From Ferdinandcohnia sp047238305 (GTDB lineage: Bacteria > Bacillota > Bacilli > Bacillales > Bacillaceae_L), in the NCBI RefSeq assembly GCF_047238305.1, contig NZ_JBDFMO010000001.1:3534001-3598000 (forward strand): DNA of 64,000 nucleotides, given 5' to 3'. Positions 1 through 8,303 of this stretch are shown here, one piece after another; the first letter of the stretch is position 1; every line of letters begins with the position of its first letter. The notes below the pieces were generated by a model that saw only the letters and a program-made list of their open reading frames with translations, had not been told where the DNA came from and did no database searches. The position numbers and the translations under genes are program-made.

Positions 1-210
1 AAGGTACATATCTGATTCCTCAATACGTACAAAGCCTTCGATTGAAGAACCATCAAACATCATTTTATTACTCAATGCTTTTTCTAACTGACTTACAGGA
101 ATTTCAACATTTTTAATTGTTCCAAGAATGTCTGTAAATTGTAAACGAACAAATTTTACATTCTCTTCATTTGCTAAACGAAAAATATCATCTTTCGTAT
201 ATTTGGACAT
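1..210 (-). CDS. glnA: Glutamine synthetase, N-terminal part (runs off the window)
   Basis: The first 70 codons are visible; the rest lies before position 1. The product ligates ammonia to glutamate using ATP, and in Bacillus it also acts as the feedback sensor controlling GlnR and TnrA. The visible segment begins MSKYTKDDIFRLANEE and contains the conserved LQFTDILGTIKN and MFDGSSIEGF stretches of bacterial type I glutamine synthetase. The ATG at 208-210 is preceded by a GGGAGGA ribosome binding site. It lies 53 bp downstream of glnR with no terminator between them, as in the glnRA operon. Confidence 0.97.
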   Translation of the reverse strand, partial: MSKYTKDDIFRLANEENVKFVRLQFTDILGTIKNVEIPVSQLEKALSNKMMFDGSSIEGFVRIEESDMYL

Positions 211-263
211 TAAGTCTTCCTCCCCAAACCTTGTTGTAAGTATAGTTTTTTACATGTTCATAA

Positions 264-665
264 TTAATGAAAAAATCTCGACATATCACTATGATGAGGA
301 CCAGATTGCTTTTTAAATCGACCTGCTTGAAGCAATTCATTCCTCAATAATCTTCTAAGCTCAGAATTCGTTATTTCATGTTTCACAGGCTCGACCGGTT
401 TTTCTTCGATTTCTGATCGGTGGTTTTGAACTGCGAATAATTGTTTAATTCCAGCTAGGTTGACTTTTTGTTCGATCAAGCTTTTGATTTCAAGTAATCG
501 ATCAACGTCATTAAATGAATATAGTCTTCGATTTGTTTCAGTTCTTGCAGGAGAAATCAGACCATTTTCCTCATAATACCGGATTTGCCGGGCAGATAAT
601 TCAGTTAATTGCATAACAATTCCAATCGGAAAGAGTGGCATGGAACGTCGTATTTCGTCACTCAT
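264..665 (-). CDS. glnR: MerR-family nitrogen repressor GlnR
   Basis: This is a 133-residue MerR-type repressor, close to the usual family length. The N-terminal winged-helix DNA-binding domain is clear at about residues 10-80 (IGIVMQLTELSARQIRYYEE, then NRRLYSFNDVDRLLEI). The shorter C-terminal tail (EITNSELRRLLRNELLQAGR) corresponds to the region that responds to feedback-inhibited glutamine synthetase in Bacillus. The ATG at 663-665 follows an AAAGGAGG ribosome binding site. glnR is first in the glnRA operon and is expected to be autoregulated through the two boxes just upstream. Confidence 0.97.
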   Translation of the reverse strand: MSDEIRRSMPLFPIGIVMQLTELSARQIRYYEENGLISPARTETNRRLYSFNDVDRLLEIKSLIEQKVNLAGIKQLFAVQNHRSEIEEKPVEPVKHEITNSELRRLLRNELLQAGRFKKQSGPHHSDMSRFFH

Positions 666-695
666 ATGGGCTCCTCCTTTGCAATGAATATTTTG

Positions 696-724
696 ATTTT
701 AATTGATGTTAGATTATCTGTCAA
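696..724 (-). promoter_or_regulatory. Sigma-A promoter of the glnRA operon
   Basis: On the minus strand TTGACA (719-724) is separated by 17 bp from TAAAAT (696-701). The -35 hexamer lies inside the promoter-proximal GlnR/TnrA half-site region, so a bound repressor would exclude RNA polymerase. Confidence 0.85.
707..723. promoter_or_regulatory. GlnR/TnrA box, promoter-overlapping copy
   Basis: TGTTAGATTATCTGTCA fits the TGTNA-N7-TNACA consensus with one mismatch in the last half-site (TCA for ACA). It overlaps the -35 element. It lies 23 bp, about two helical turns, from the second box. Confidence 0.75.
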
Positions 725-729
725 GTTCA

Positions 730-746
730 TGTTAGAAAACCTAACA
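730..746. promoter_or_regulatory. GlnR/TnrA box, upstream copy
   Basis: TGTTAGAAAACCTAACA is an exact match to TGTNA-N7-TNACA, the operator shared by GlnR and TnrA. With the weaker box at 707-723 it forms the tandem arrangement typical of glnRA operons. Confidence 0.88.
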
Positions 747-756
747 TGATAATTTT

Positions 757-788
757 TAAAAAAACAGAGGTATTACTCCTCTGTTTTT
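757..788 (-). terminator. Intrinsic terminator after ynbB
   Basis: On the minus strand a stem ACAGAGG/CCTCTGT with a seven-base loop is followed by a run of seven T. The upstream arm overlaps the last codons of ynbB. It separates the ynbB transcript from the glnR promoter. Confidence 0.85.
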
Positions 789-2053
789 AGGGATATAAGC
801 TGTTTTACTAATAGTTGGTTTAAAGCCAAGCAAATGGCAATTTTCACATGCGAATAAGTAAGGCCACCCTGAACATATGCAACATATGGTGGACGAGTTG
901 GTCCGTCAGCAGTTAGCTCGATGCTAGCACCTTGAATAAATGTTCCCGCCGCCATGATCACATCGTCCTCATATCCCGGCATATAACTTGGATAAGGAGT
1001 GACATGAGAATTGATTGGTGAAGCGAACTGGATAGCCTGACAAAAAGCCACCATCATGTCTTTATCATTAAATTGAACAGATTGAATTAAATCGGTTCGT
1101 TCACTATCCCAGCTCGGCTCAGTCTTTAGGCCAATTTTTTCTAAAATAGCAGACGTAAAGACAGCCCCTTTTAATGCTTGTCCTACAGTATGTGGAGCTA
1201 GGAACAATCCTTGATACATTTCCTGGAGAGTATAAAGAGATGCTCCAGCTTCCGCTCCAATTCCAGGAGATGTCATACGGTATGAACAGGATTCAACGTA
1301 CTCTTTTTTCCCAACTAAATAACCACCGGTTTTTGCAAGTCCTCCACCAGGATTTTTAATAAGTGAGCCGGCAATTAAATCGGCCCCAACATGGCAAGGC
1401 TCTTCGCGTTCAACAAATTCACCATAGCAATTATCTACAAACACAACCACATCAGGCTTGATTTCCTTCACAAATTCAACCATTTCTTTTATTTCTGCAA
1501 TCGTAAAGGATGGTCTTGTTGCATATCCTTTTGAACGCTGGATCCCAATCATTTTTGTATGTTCATGTATTGCATGTTTAATTGCTGTAAAATCAGGTCT
1601 TCCTTCTGCGGTTAAGTCAACAGTATTATATCCAATATTAAATTCCTTTAGTGACCCATTTCCAGAACCACGAATACCCACAATTTCTTCCAATGTATCA
1701 TATGGATTCCCCGTAATATAAAGCAATTCATCATTTGGACGTAAAATCCCAAAAAGTGCGATTGAGATAGCATGTGTCCCTGAAATAATTTGTGGGCGAA
1801 CAAGCGCTGCCTCCCCGCCGAAAAGTTCAGCGTACACCGCTTCTAGTGTATCTCGTCCGATATCATCATAGCCATACCCGGTTGATGGGATAAAATGAGA
1901 ATCACTCACTCGATTGTTTTGAAAACTTTTAAGTACACGATACTGGTTATAATCGATATTTTTTTCTATTTTTTGATGAACTTCTTTAATTTGTTGTTCT
2001 GTCTCTTCTACTAAATTTGAAATTAGTTTACCATAATCTAATTCTGTAAACAT
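773..2053 (-). CDS. ynbB: PLP-dependent methionine gamma-lyase-like protein YnbB ('aluminum resistance' family)
   Basis: This 426-residue protein is of the Cys/Met-metabolism PLP-enzyme fold. The segment SGTHAISIALFG (about 91-102), the VDNCYGEF motif (about 206-213, whose Asp would contact the PLP nitrogen) and the SLIKNPGGG motif (Lys about 233 as Schiff-base lysine) are all visible. Homologues are annotated as aluminum resistance protein or methionine gamma-lyase family; the physiological substrate in Bacillus is uncertain. It lies 15 bp after hflX, probably cotranscribed, and directly before glnR as in B. subtilis. The start ATG follows a GAGGGGAAC ribosome binding site. Confidence 0.9.
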   Translation of the reverse strand: MFTELDYGKLISNLVEETEQQIKEVHQKIEKNIDYNQYRVLKSFQNNRVSDSHFIPSTGYGYDDIGRDTLEAVYAELFGGEAALVRPQIISGTHAISIALFGILRPNDELLYITGNPYDTLEEIVGIRGSGNGSLKEFNIGYNTVDLTAEGRPDFTAIKHAIHEHTKMIGIQRSKGYATRPSFTIAEIKEMVEFVKEIKPDVVVFVDNCYGEFVEREEPCHVGADLIAGSLIKNPGGGLAKTGGYLVGKKEYVESCSYRMTSPGIGAEAGASLYTLQEMYQGLFLAPHTVGQALKGAVFTSAILEKIGLKTEPSWDSERTDLIQSVQFNDKDMMVAFCQAIQFASPINSHVTPYPSYMPGYEDDVIMAAGTFIQGASIELTADGPTRPPYVAYVQGGLTYSHVKIAICLALNQLLVKQLISLKTEE

Positions 2054-2068
2054 GTCTTGTTCCCCTCT

Positions 2069-3334
2069 TTATGAATAGAAATCTCTGAGTTGTCCCATTA
2101 AAGAATGGCTAGGAAAAATAAATCCTGTGCAATCGTATTTTTCCGAATCCTCATTGTAACGCAGTTCTTTTAAGATTGTTTCTTGTTTTAAATGTGCTAA
2201 TATTCTACCTTCGGAGCTAGGTAATGAAACCTTGTATTCTTCCATATTCTCAATCATGGAATCCTCCACTTTTGTCTTTATCACCACTAAATCACTTTTA
2301 TCAAACGCACTAACCAAAATAGACTTAGATGTTGATGACGGTACAAAATCGGAATGGACTTTATCTTTTTTATTATAAAGGGTTAAGACCGGAATTGATT
2401 CTACACCTAATTCATCCAAAAGCTTTAAAACTGTTTTTTCATGATTAAAATAATCTGGATTAGACGAATCGACTACATGGACAATTAAATCGGCTTCCTT
2501 CACTTCCTCCAAAGTTGAACGAAAGGCTGCGATAAGTGATGTTGGCAAATCCTGAATAAATCCAACGGTATCCGTTAGAAGAGTTGTTAACCCACATGGT
2601 AGAATCATTTTTCGAGTCATTGGGTCTAATGTAGCAAACAATAAATTTTCCTCAAATGAATCTGCCTCAGTTAACCGATTAAATAATGTTGATTTTCCCG
2701 CATTTGTATAACCTACTAATGCGATTTGATATGTATTGTTTTTCTTTCTCCGTTCACGATATCGTTCACGGTGTTGCACAATGACCGATAATTGATTTTT
2801 AATATCATCAATCCGTTTATGAATATGACGTCTGTCCGTTTCTAATTTCGTTTCACCTGGTCCTCTTGTCCCTATTCCTCCACCCAGTCTTGATAATTCA
2901 ATCCCTTTACCAGTTAGTCGAGGAAGTAGGTATTGGAGCTGGGCTAATTCTACTTGTAACTTACCTTCTTTGGAATTTGCTCTAGAGGCAAAGATATCAA
3001 GGATAAGCTGGGTTCGGTCAATTACTCTCGCTTCGAGCTTGGAGGATAAATTCCTAACCTGACTTGGTGATAATTCGTCATTAAAAATAATGACGTCCGG
3101 TTCTATTTCTGCTTCAAGATTAATAAGTTCCTCCACTTTTCCTTTACCAATATACGTTGCCGAATGGACACGTTCCCGCTTCTGGGTTACAGTCATTAAA
3201 ACTTGACCCTTAGCTGTCTTCGTTAATGATTGTAATTCTTCAAGCGAATATTGAAACCTATTTTCATCTTCGGTTTGAATCTGACATCCTACAAGTATGG
3301 CTTTTTCTAATTCTTTCTTTTGTTCGTTTGCCAT
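2069..3334 (-). CDS. hflX: Ribosome-associated GTPase HflX
   Basis: This 421-residue GTPase binds the 50S subunit and splits or rescues stalled ribosomes. Its N-terminal HflX domain (about 1-195) carries the glycine-rich LGGGIGTRGPGE motif near 150-161. The G domain has GYTNAGKST (P-loop, about 208-216), DTVGF (G3, about 255-259) and NKKD (G4, about 321-324). The ATG is preceded by a modest AAAGTAGG ribosome binding site. It has its own promoter and a leader of roughly 165 nt carrying a hairpin also found before rny. B. subtilis name: ynbA. Confidence 0.95.
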   Translation of the reverse strand: MANEQKKELEKAILVGCQIQTEDENRFQYSLEELQSLTKTAKGQVLMTVTQKRERVHSATYIGKGKVEELINLEAEIEPDVIIFNDELSPSQVRNLSSKLEARVIDRTQLILDIFASRANSKEGKLQVELAQLQYLLPRLTGKGIELSRLGGGIGTRGPGETKLETDRRHIHKRIDDIKNQLSVIVQHRERYRERRKKNNTYQIALVGYTNAGKSTLFNRLTEADSFEENLLFATLDPMTRKMILPCGLTTLLTDTVGFIQDLPTSLIAAFRSTLEEVKEADLIVHVVDSSNPDYFNHEKTVLKLLDELGVESIPVLTLYNKKDKVHSDFVPSSTSKSILVSAFDKSDLVVIKTKVEDSMIENMEEYKVSLPSSEGRILAHLKQETILKELRYNEDSEKYDCTGFIFPSHSLMGQLRDFYS

Positions 3335-3357
3335 TCAATTTACCTACTTTCTACAAT

Positions 3358-3438
3358 CAAATGCGCCTTGGCGTATTTGCGCCCGATTTTTTTAGGCCCA
3401 CACGAGGTGGGTCACAAAGACGTTACCACAGGAAGTGG
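3358..3438 (-). repeat. Hairpin-rich element in the hflX leader, related to the rny leader
   Basis: Three small hairpins lie between the hflX promoter and its start codon. They are CCAC/GTGG (3426-3438), CCCAC/GTGGG (3397-3411), and a hairpin at 3358-3379 with inner stem CGCC/GGCG and outer stem CAAAT/ATTTG. The last one recurs before rny at 21225-21245 with a changed but still paired stem. The CACTTCCTGTGG arm resembles part of the repeat at 59905-60085. Function unknown. Confidence 0.6.
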
Positions 3439-3505
3439 CGTTCTTAGTCTTTGATCTTATGCTCGAACCTTTGAAAAATCGTGGCATCCGCCTTATCCTT
3501 AAGCT

Positions 3506-3535
3506 ATCATATCAAATATATTGAAACGACACCAA
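3506..3535 (-). promoter_or_regulatory. Probable sigma-A promoter of hflX
   Basis: On the minus strand TTGGTG (3530-3535) and TATGAT (3506-3511) are 18 bp apart, directly downstream of the spoVK terminator. This implies a leader of roughly 165 nt before hflX. Confidence 0.5.
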
Positions 3536-3543
3536 TTCGAAAT

Positions 3544-3571
3544 AAAAAAATCCGCCTAGTTAGGTAGGCGG
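3544..3571 (-). terminator. Intrinsic terminator after spoVK
   Basis: On the minus strand the stem CCGCCTA/TAGGCGG is followed by ATTTTTTT. It begins six bases after the spoVK stop codon and separates spoVK from hflX. Confidence 0.93.
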
Positions 3572-3576
3572 CAAGT

Positions 3577-4521
3577 TTATTCCTTGAAAACTAAATCCTG
3601 TGTTCTGATTGTTTGAAGTTCCTGTTTATTGTAAGAATCATCGATTAGTAATCTCATTGCTTGTGAACGTATTGATTTTTCAATTACATTCCTGACATAG
3701 CGTCCATTGCTAAATTTACCAGGGTAAGCTTCCATTTTTACAGCTATTAAATGATCACGTAATTTCCTCTCTGCTTCAGGACTAAAGGTATATTCCCGCT
3801 CCACCATCATTTTCGCTGCGATTTCCATTAACTGATCAACCGAATAATCCGGAAAATCAATGACTAATGGAAAACGTGAATACAATCCAGGATTTAAAGA
3901 GAGGAAATGATCCATTTCTTTTGAATATCCAGCTAATATTAAAACAAATTCGTGTTGTTTATCTTCCATATGCTTTACTAATGTATCAATAGCTTCCTTT
4001 CCAAAATCTTTTTCTCCACCTCTTGCTAAAGAATAAGCCTCGTCAATAAATAAAATGCCACCAATTGCCTTTTTAACTAAGTCTCTTGTTTTTTGGGCAG
4101 TATGACCAATGTATTCACCAACTAGATCGGCTCTTTCTGCTTCAATCAAATGACCCTTTGAGAGAACATTCATTTGCAAAAATAATTTTCCTAGCAAGCG
4201 AGCGACCGTGGTCTTACCTGTTCCAGGATTTCCTTTAAACATCATGTGTAATGCTTGCTTTCCTACCTTTAACCCCTGTTCTTCACGTTTTTTATTAATG
4301 TATATCCACGCATATATTTCTTTTACCACTTTCTTCATTTCTTCCATACCAACAAGAGTGCTCATTTCTTCTTCTATTTCCACAAGAGCCGCATGCTTTG
4401 TTTGGACTTTCATTATAGTTGCTTCTTTTGAAGTTGAATGAAGTACCTTTAATTTCTTTTTTTCACCATTTAAAACAACATTTATTTGTCCATTGTTCTT
4501 CATTGTAATAGGTTGAACCAA
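3577..4521 (-). CDS. spoVK: Stage V sporulation AAA+ ATPase SpoVK
   Basis: This 314-residue single-domain AAA+ ATPase of the CbbX/SpoVK family is needed for late spore maturation in B. subtilis. Walker A is GNPGTGKTT (about 97-105) and Walker B is ILFIDEAYSLA (about 156-166). An SRFP motif near 215 is a likely arginine-finger region, and the sequence is strongly SpoVK-like throughout (GQALHMMFKGNP, HLIEAERADLVGEYIGHT). The start is TTG at 4519-4521, chosen because AGAGGTGA lies at ideal spacing; an in-frame ATG seven codons in lacks a ribosome binding site. It is monocistronic, with its own terminator. Confidence 0.95.
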   Translation of the reverse strand: MVQPITMKNNGQINVVLNGEKKKLKVLHSTSKEATIMKVQTKHAALVEIEEEMSTLVGMEEMKKVVKEIYAWIYINKKREEQGLKVGKQALHMMFKGNPGTGKTTVARLLGKLFLQMNVLSKGHLIEAERADLVGEYIGHTAQKTRDLVKKAIGGILFIDEAYSLARGGEKDFGKEAIDTLVKHMEDKQHEFVLILAGYSKEMDHFLSLNPGLYSRFPLVIDFPDYSVDQLMEIAAKMMVEREYTFSPEAERKLRDHLIAVKMEAYPGKFSNGRYVRNVIEKSIRSQAMRLLIDDSYNKQELQTIRTQDLVFKE

Positions 4522-4567
4522 GAGCTCTCACCTCTCATTTTGTAGTACATTATACGCTGCTGGGTTC

Positions 4568-4597
4568 ACTTCGTGACAAAAGCCCAAGGAAATATGA
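4568..4597 (-). promoter_or_regulatory. Possible sigma-E promoter of spoVK
   Basis: On the minus strand TCATATTT (4590-4597) matches the sigma-E -35 consensus. Fourteen bp later CACGAAGT (4568-4575) is a weak match to CATACANT. spoVK is sigma-E dependent in B. subtilis, so this is plausible, but a TATAAT at about 4547 without a good -35 is an alternative. Confidence 0.3.
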
Positions 4598-4716
4598 AAA
4601 GCGCTAAGCGCGCCCGCCTATCGGTACAAGCATAAGACGAGCACTGACAGAAGGTGCTTTTTACCTTCCGAAGCGATTGGCTTATGACCTCGAGCCGATG
4701 GCGCCTGGAGCTAGAC
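4597..4716. repeat. Dispersed intergenic repeat, copy 1
   Basis: This GC-richer 120-bp block lies inside the AT-rich spoVK-hfq gap. It shares ordered blocks with 59905-60085: AAGCGC at one end, ACAAGC-A-AAGAC, a GAAGGT/ACCTTC hairpin (4650-4668), TTATGACCTCGAG, and GGAGCTAGA at the other end. No coding potential is evident. I recognise it as resembling a short intergenic repeat common in Bacillus genomes. The rest of the 398-bp gap holds the spoVK upstream region and the hfq terminator. Confidence 0.75.
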
Positions 4717-4880
4717 CTAGATTGCAAACTAAATTTCCCTTTTTATTTCAACATTTTTTTCACTTTTATGACAAAAGACTCTTGTTTTTTGTCAAAGATT
4801 GCGCTTTCCCAGAAAATATTCCATAACACTATATATATATGAGGCACTTTTCAAATCTTGAAGAAAAAATAGACAAGATG

Positions 4881-4919
4881 AAAAAAACAACCCTACTTTA
4901 AAAGTAAGGTTGTTTTTTG
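4881..4919 (-). terminator. Intrinsic terminator after hfq
   Basis: On the minus strand an AACAACC-type stem (AACCTTACTTT paired with AAAGTAGGGTT, allowing one wobble) is followed by TTTTTTT. It starts directly at the hfq stop codon. Confidence 0.9.
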
Positions 4920-5147
4920 TTAGCTTTCGAGCTCAAGCTTAATATTTTTTTGTGGGGCAAAAGTAGAAATCGCATGCTTATAAATAAGCTGTTGCTTTCC
5001 TTCTGTCTCTAATAACACTGTAAAATTATCAAACCCTTTTACTAATCCTCGTAATTGGTATCCATTTAATAAGAATACAGTTACAAATGTTCCATCCTTA
5101 CGCAGTTGGTTTAAAATCTGATCTTGAATATTAATAGCTTGTTTCAT
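4920..5147 (-). CDS. hfq: RNA chaperone Hfq
   Basis: This is a 75-residue Sm-like RNA-binding protein that forms hexameric rings, the usual short Gram-positive length. The Sm1 region is visible (INIQDQILNQLRKDGTFVTVFL, split here as residues 5-26), then NGYQLRGLVKGFDNFTVLLE. The Sm2 signature is YKHAISTFAP (about 56-65), the equivalent of the YKHAI motif of other Bacillus Hfq proteins. The strong GAGGAGGA ribosome binding site fixes the ATG. It follows miaA, as in many bacteria, and ends at an efficient terminator. Confidence 0.97.
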   Translation of the reverse strand: MKQAINIQDQILNQLRKDGTFVTVFLLNGYQLRGLVKGFDNFTVLLETEGKQQLIYKHAISTFAPQKNIKLELES

Positions 5148-5239
5148 GAACTGTCCTCCTCTAAATCTTCCCGCAATATGCTGGAGCGGTCATTGCCCTT
5201 TTTTGGACAAAACGAATAATCATATTATAATCTATTCTC

Positions 5240-6187
5240 CTAAATTCCCAGCTTTCCTGCTATATATTTATAAATTTCATTAAATTTTTCTTCAAACCCA
5301 TTTTTCCCTGTCATATCAAACCATTTTACATCCATTTTATTTCGAAACCAAGTTAATTGACGTTTCGCATATCTCCGGGTATTTTGCTTTAACTCACTGA
5401 TTGCCTCTTCTAGGGATAATAAGCCTTCTAAATAACGATAAAGTTCTTTATAACCAATAGCCTGGATCGATTGGCACTCACGTAAACCTTGAGAATGAAA
5501 AGTTGAGACCTCTTCAAGCAGCCCTGATTCGATCATCAGGTCAACTCGATCGTTTATTCGGTCATACAATTTGTCTCGGTCCATTGTTAATCCAACAAGG
5601 GCAACGTCATATATTAGCTCTTGCTTCTGTTCTTTCATATATTCCGTCATCGTTTTTCCTGTTGATTTAAAAATCTCCAAAGCACGGATGACTCTTCTGA
5701 TATTATTAGGATGAATTCGCTCAGCACTTTCTGGATCAATCTCTTTTAGTTCCTGATAAAGTGAATCCACACCATTGTCATTAGCTTGTTGTTCGAGCGT
5801 TTTTCGGTACTCGGGATTTGATGCATCATCTGTAAACTGATAATCATAAATAACAGATTGAATATAAAGCCCAGTCCCGCCAACTATCATCGGTAATTTA
5901 CCACGACTATGTATGTCTGAAATTAATTTTCTAACAGCGGCTTGAAACTCTGCAACCGAAAAATTTTCATGGGGTTCCTTTATATCAATGAGATGATGTG
6001 GAATCCCCTCCATTTCGTCAATTGAAATTTTCGCTGTGCCGATATCCATTCCTTTGTAAATTTGCATGGAATCTCCACTAATGATTTCGGCATTTAGCTT
6101 CTTCGCAAGCTCTATACTTAATTTTGTCTTACCAACAGCGGTTGGACCAATTAGAACGACAAGTTTTTCTTTTTTCGATTCTTCCAA
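5240..6187 (-). CDS. miaA: tRNA dimethylallyltransferase MiaA
   Basis: This 315-residue enzyme transfers a dimethylallyl group to N6 of A37 in tRNAs reading UNN codons, producing the substrate of MiaB, which is also in this window. The P-loop GPTAVGKTKL lies at about 14-23, followed by ISGDSMQIYKGMDIGTAK and the VGGTGLYI motif near 105. The start is TTG at 6185-6187 behind AAAGGTAGTG; no in-frame ATG is nearby. It precedes hfq by 92 bp. In B. subtilis the large pks cluster separates this area from mutL; here mutL and miaA are neighbours. Confidence 0.95.
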   Translation of the reverse strand: MEESKKEKLVVLIGPTAVGKTKLSIELAKKLNAEIISGDSMQIYKGMDIGTAKISIDEMEGIPHHLIDIKEPHENFSVAEFQAAVRKLISDIHSRGKLPMIVGGTGLYIQSVIYDYQFTDDASNPEYRKTLEQQANDNGVDSLYQELKEIDPESAERIHPNNIRRVIRALEIFKSTGKTMTEYMKEQKQELIYDVALVGLTMDRDKLYDRINDRVDLMIESGLLEEVSTFHSQGLRECQSIQAIGYKELYRYLEGLLSLEEAISELKQNTRRYAKRQLTWFRNKMDVKWFDMTGKNGFEEKFNEIYKYIAGKLGI

Positions 6188-6333
6188 TCAATCACTACCT
6201 TTACTTCAATTCATACTATTATCGTAACATAGATAATTAGACGAATACTAAATTATTATAACCAAAACAGCAAAGAAAATAACATTTATTTCTAATTTTA
6301 ACATAACTTTATACAACTTTTGACTTATACGGT

Positions 6334-6359
6334 AAAAACTCGCCAATTCAGCGAGTTTT
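6334..6359 (-). terminator. Intrinsic terminator after mutL
   Basis: On the minus strand the stem AAAACTCGC/GCGAGTTTT with a seven-base loop is followed by a short T run. It lies about 20 bp past the mutL stop. Confidence 0.75.
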
Positions 6360-6379
6360 CAACCCTTATCATCGTATCG

Positions 6380-8275
6380 CTACATAACACGTTTGAACAT
6401 TTTCTCCATTTCATAGGTCGAATGGTGTATGATGATCGGTCGACCGTGTGGGCATGTAAATGGATCACTTGTTTTACGAAGAGTTTCAAGTAAGGCAAAT
6501 ATTTCGTCATTCCGTAAATGATGATTTGCCTTAATCGATGCTTTACAGCTCATCATAATCGCTGCTGCTTCTCTCAATTTCTTAATCTCTATTTTCTTAT
6601 CATTTAGCACTTGCTCAATTATTTCTTCGATAACCTCTTTTTCCTCCCCTTTCGGAAACCATTGTGGGTGTGACCGAACGATGTAACTGTTATGTCCAAA
6701 GGGTTCGAGGAAAATCCCGACTTTCTCCAAGTCCTGCGTGTGTGCATTTATATTTATACATTCATCTGTCGAGTACTCTAGAGTAATAGGGATAAGCAAT
6801 TCCTGGAGATCCGAAATATTTTCGCCTACTTTTTCTCTGAAATATTCATATTTGATTCGCTCTTGAGCAGCATGCTGGTCAATGATATATAATCCCTTTT
6901 CATTTTGAGCAAGGATATAAGTTCCATGCATTTGTCCAATTGGGTACATGACCGGCACACGTTCATCCAGATTTATGGTTGCTTCAGAATTTTCGAATTC
7001 TGTTTCTTCAATTTTTTCCGATGCAACATCCATCCCATCCTTATTTTCAGCAATCACTAAGTGTTCCAATTCAGCAGATTTATTCACATATGAAGGTTGA
7101 CTTATATGCGGTTGTGTTTCTGATATCGTTTCTGCTTTCATAGGAATCTCGTCGATCGTCTTCGTAAATGTAGGAAGATATCGTTTCTGCTCTTGGGGTT
7201 CCGTTTTTATCGAATGTTGAAACACAAATTCTTGTTGCTCTGATTTCTGCACTTCTTTTTTCTTCGGATATGCTGCATCTGGGATTAATTGTTTATGTTT
7301 AAAAACTTCTTTGATTCCTTCATCAATTAATTGATTAAGTTCAGATTCTTTACTAATCCTGACTTCCAGTTTTGCTGGATGAACATTTACATCTACTAAT
7401 AATGGGTCCATCTTAATATCAAGTAATACAATTGGAAATCTTCCAATAGGTAAAAGAGTATGATAGCCTTGTTGAATAGCTTTAACAAGTGCATAGTTTC
7501 TAATATATCTCCCATTAATAATAGTTGAAATATAGTTTCTCGAAGCTCTTGTTACCTCTGGCATAGATACAAAGCCTTCGACTGTAAAGTCTAAGGATTC
7601 TAAATGTATAGGCACCATTTGCTTTGCAATTCCTAAACCATATATGGCTGCGAGTACCTGCCTAACATCGCCATTTCCACTTGTATATAAAAGTCGTTTC
7701 CCATTATGAAGTAAACGAAATGAAATTTCTGGATGTGATAGTGCGATTCGATTTACAGCATCGGTAATATTCCCCAACTCGGTATGAATCGTTTTTACAT
7801 ATTTTAAACGAGCAGGAGTATTAAAAAAGAGATTTGAAACCGTAATATCCGTACCTTTTCGACTATTCGTTGCCTTTTGCCAGACAAACTGTCCGCCCTT
7901 AATTAAAATATGAGTACCAGAATTATCCCCAGTGCTTGTTTTCATTTCCAATTCGGAAACGGAGGCAATACTAGGGAGCGCCTCACCTCTAAAACCTAAC
8001 GTACGGATTCGAAATAAATCATTTTCATCCTTAATTTTACTTGTCGCATGTCGATGAAAGGAATTTACGCAATCCTCGCTATCCATCCCGTCTCCATTAT
8101 CAATAATTCGAATTTTGGAAAGACCTGCCTCTTCTATTTCAATTTCGATTATTGTGCTATTTGCGTCAATGGCATTCTCGACTAATTCCTTCACAACAGA
8201 GGCTGGGCGCTCGACTACCTCCCCTGCTGCTATTTTATTTGAAAGAAGGTCATCTAATTGGATGATTTTCCCCAT
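6380..8275 (-). CDS. mutL: DNA mismatch repair endonuclease MutL
   Basis: This 631-residue MutL couples mismatch recognition by MutS to strand incision. The GHKL ATPase domain is at about 1-330, with NAIDAN (34-39), DNGDGM (59-64) and GFRGEALPSIASV. A variable Glu-rich linker follows. The C-terminal dimerisation/endonuclease domain keeps DQHAAQERIKYE, i.e. the DQHA-x2-E-x4-E metal motif, plus ACKASIKAN and CPHGRP, so it is a nicking MutL as expected where there is no MutH. It lies 28 bp after mutS in one transcription unit. Confidence 0.97.
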   Translation of the reverse strand: MGKIIQLDDLLSNKIAAGEVVERPASVVKELVENAIDANSTIIEIEIEEAGLSKIRIIDNGDGMDSEDCVNSFHRHATSKIKDENDLFRIRTLGFRGEALPSIASVSELEMKTSTGDNSGTHILIKGGQFVWQKATNSRKGTDITVSNLFFNTPARLKYVKTIHTELGNITDAVNRIALSHPEISFRLLHNGKRLLYTSGNGDVRQVLAAIYGLGIAKQMVPIHLESLDFTVEGFVSMPEVTRASRNYISTIINGRYIRNYALVKAIQQGYHTLLPIGRFPIVLLDIKMDPLLVDVNVHPAKLEVRISKESELNQLIDEGIKEVFKHKQLIPDAAYPKKKEVQKSEQQEFVFQHSIKTEPQEQKRYLPTFTKTIDEIPMKAETISETQPHISQPSYVNKSAELEHLVIAENKDGMDVASEKIEETEFENSEATINLDERVPVMYPIGQMHGTYILAQNEKGLYIIDQHAAQERIKYEYFREKVGENISDLQELLIPITLEYSTDECININAHTQDLEKVGIFLEPFGHNSYIVRSHPQWFPKGEEKEVIEEIIEQVLNDKKIEIKKLREAAAIMMSCKASIKANHHLRNDEIFALLETLRKTSDPFTCPHGRPIIIHHSTYEMEKMFKRVM

Positions 8276-8303
8276 GCCATCACCTCATTGTCTTAGCTTA
8301 TTT

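Noticed and set aside
4654..4842. 62-codon plus-strand open frame in the spoVK-hfq gap
   Set aside because: It starts inside the intergenic repeat and continues into AT-rich non-coding sequence; no ribosome binding site.
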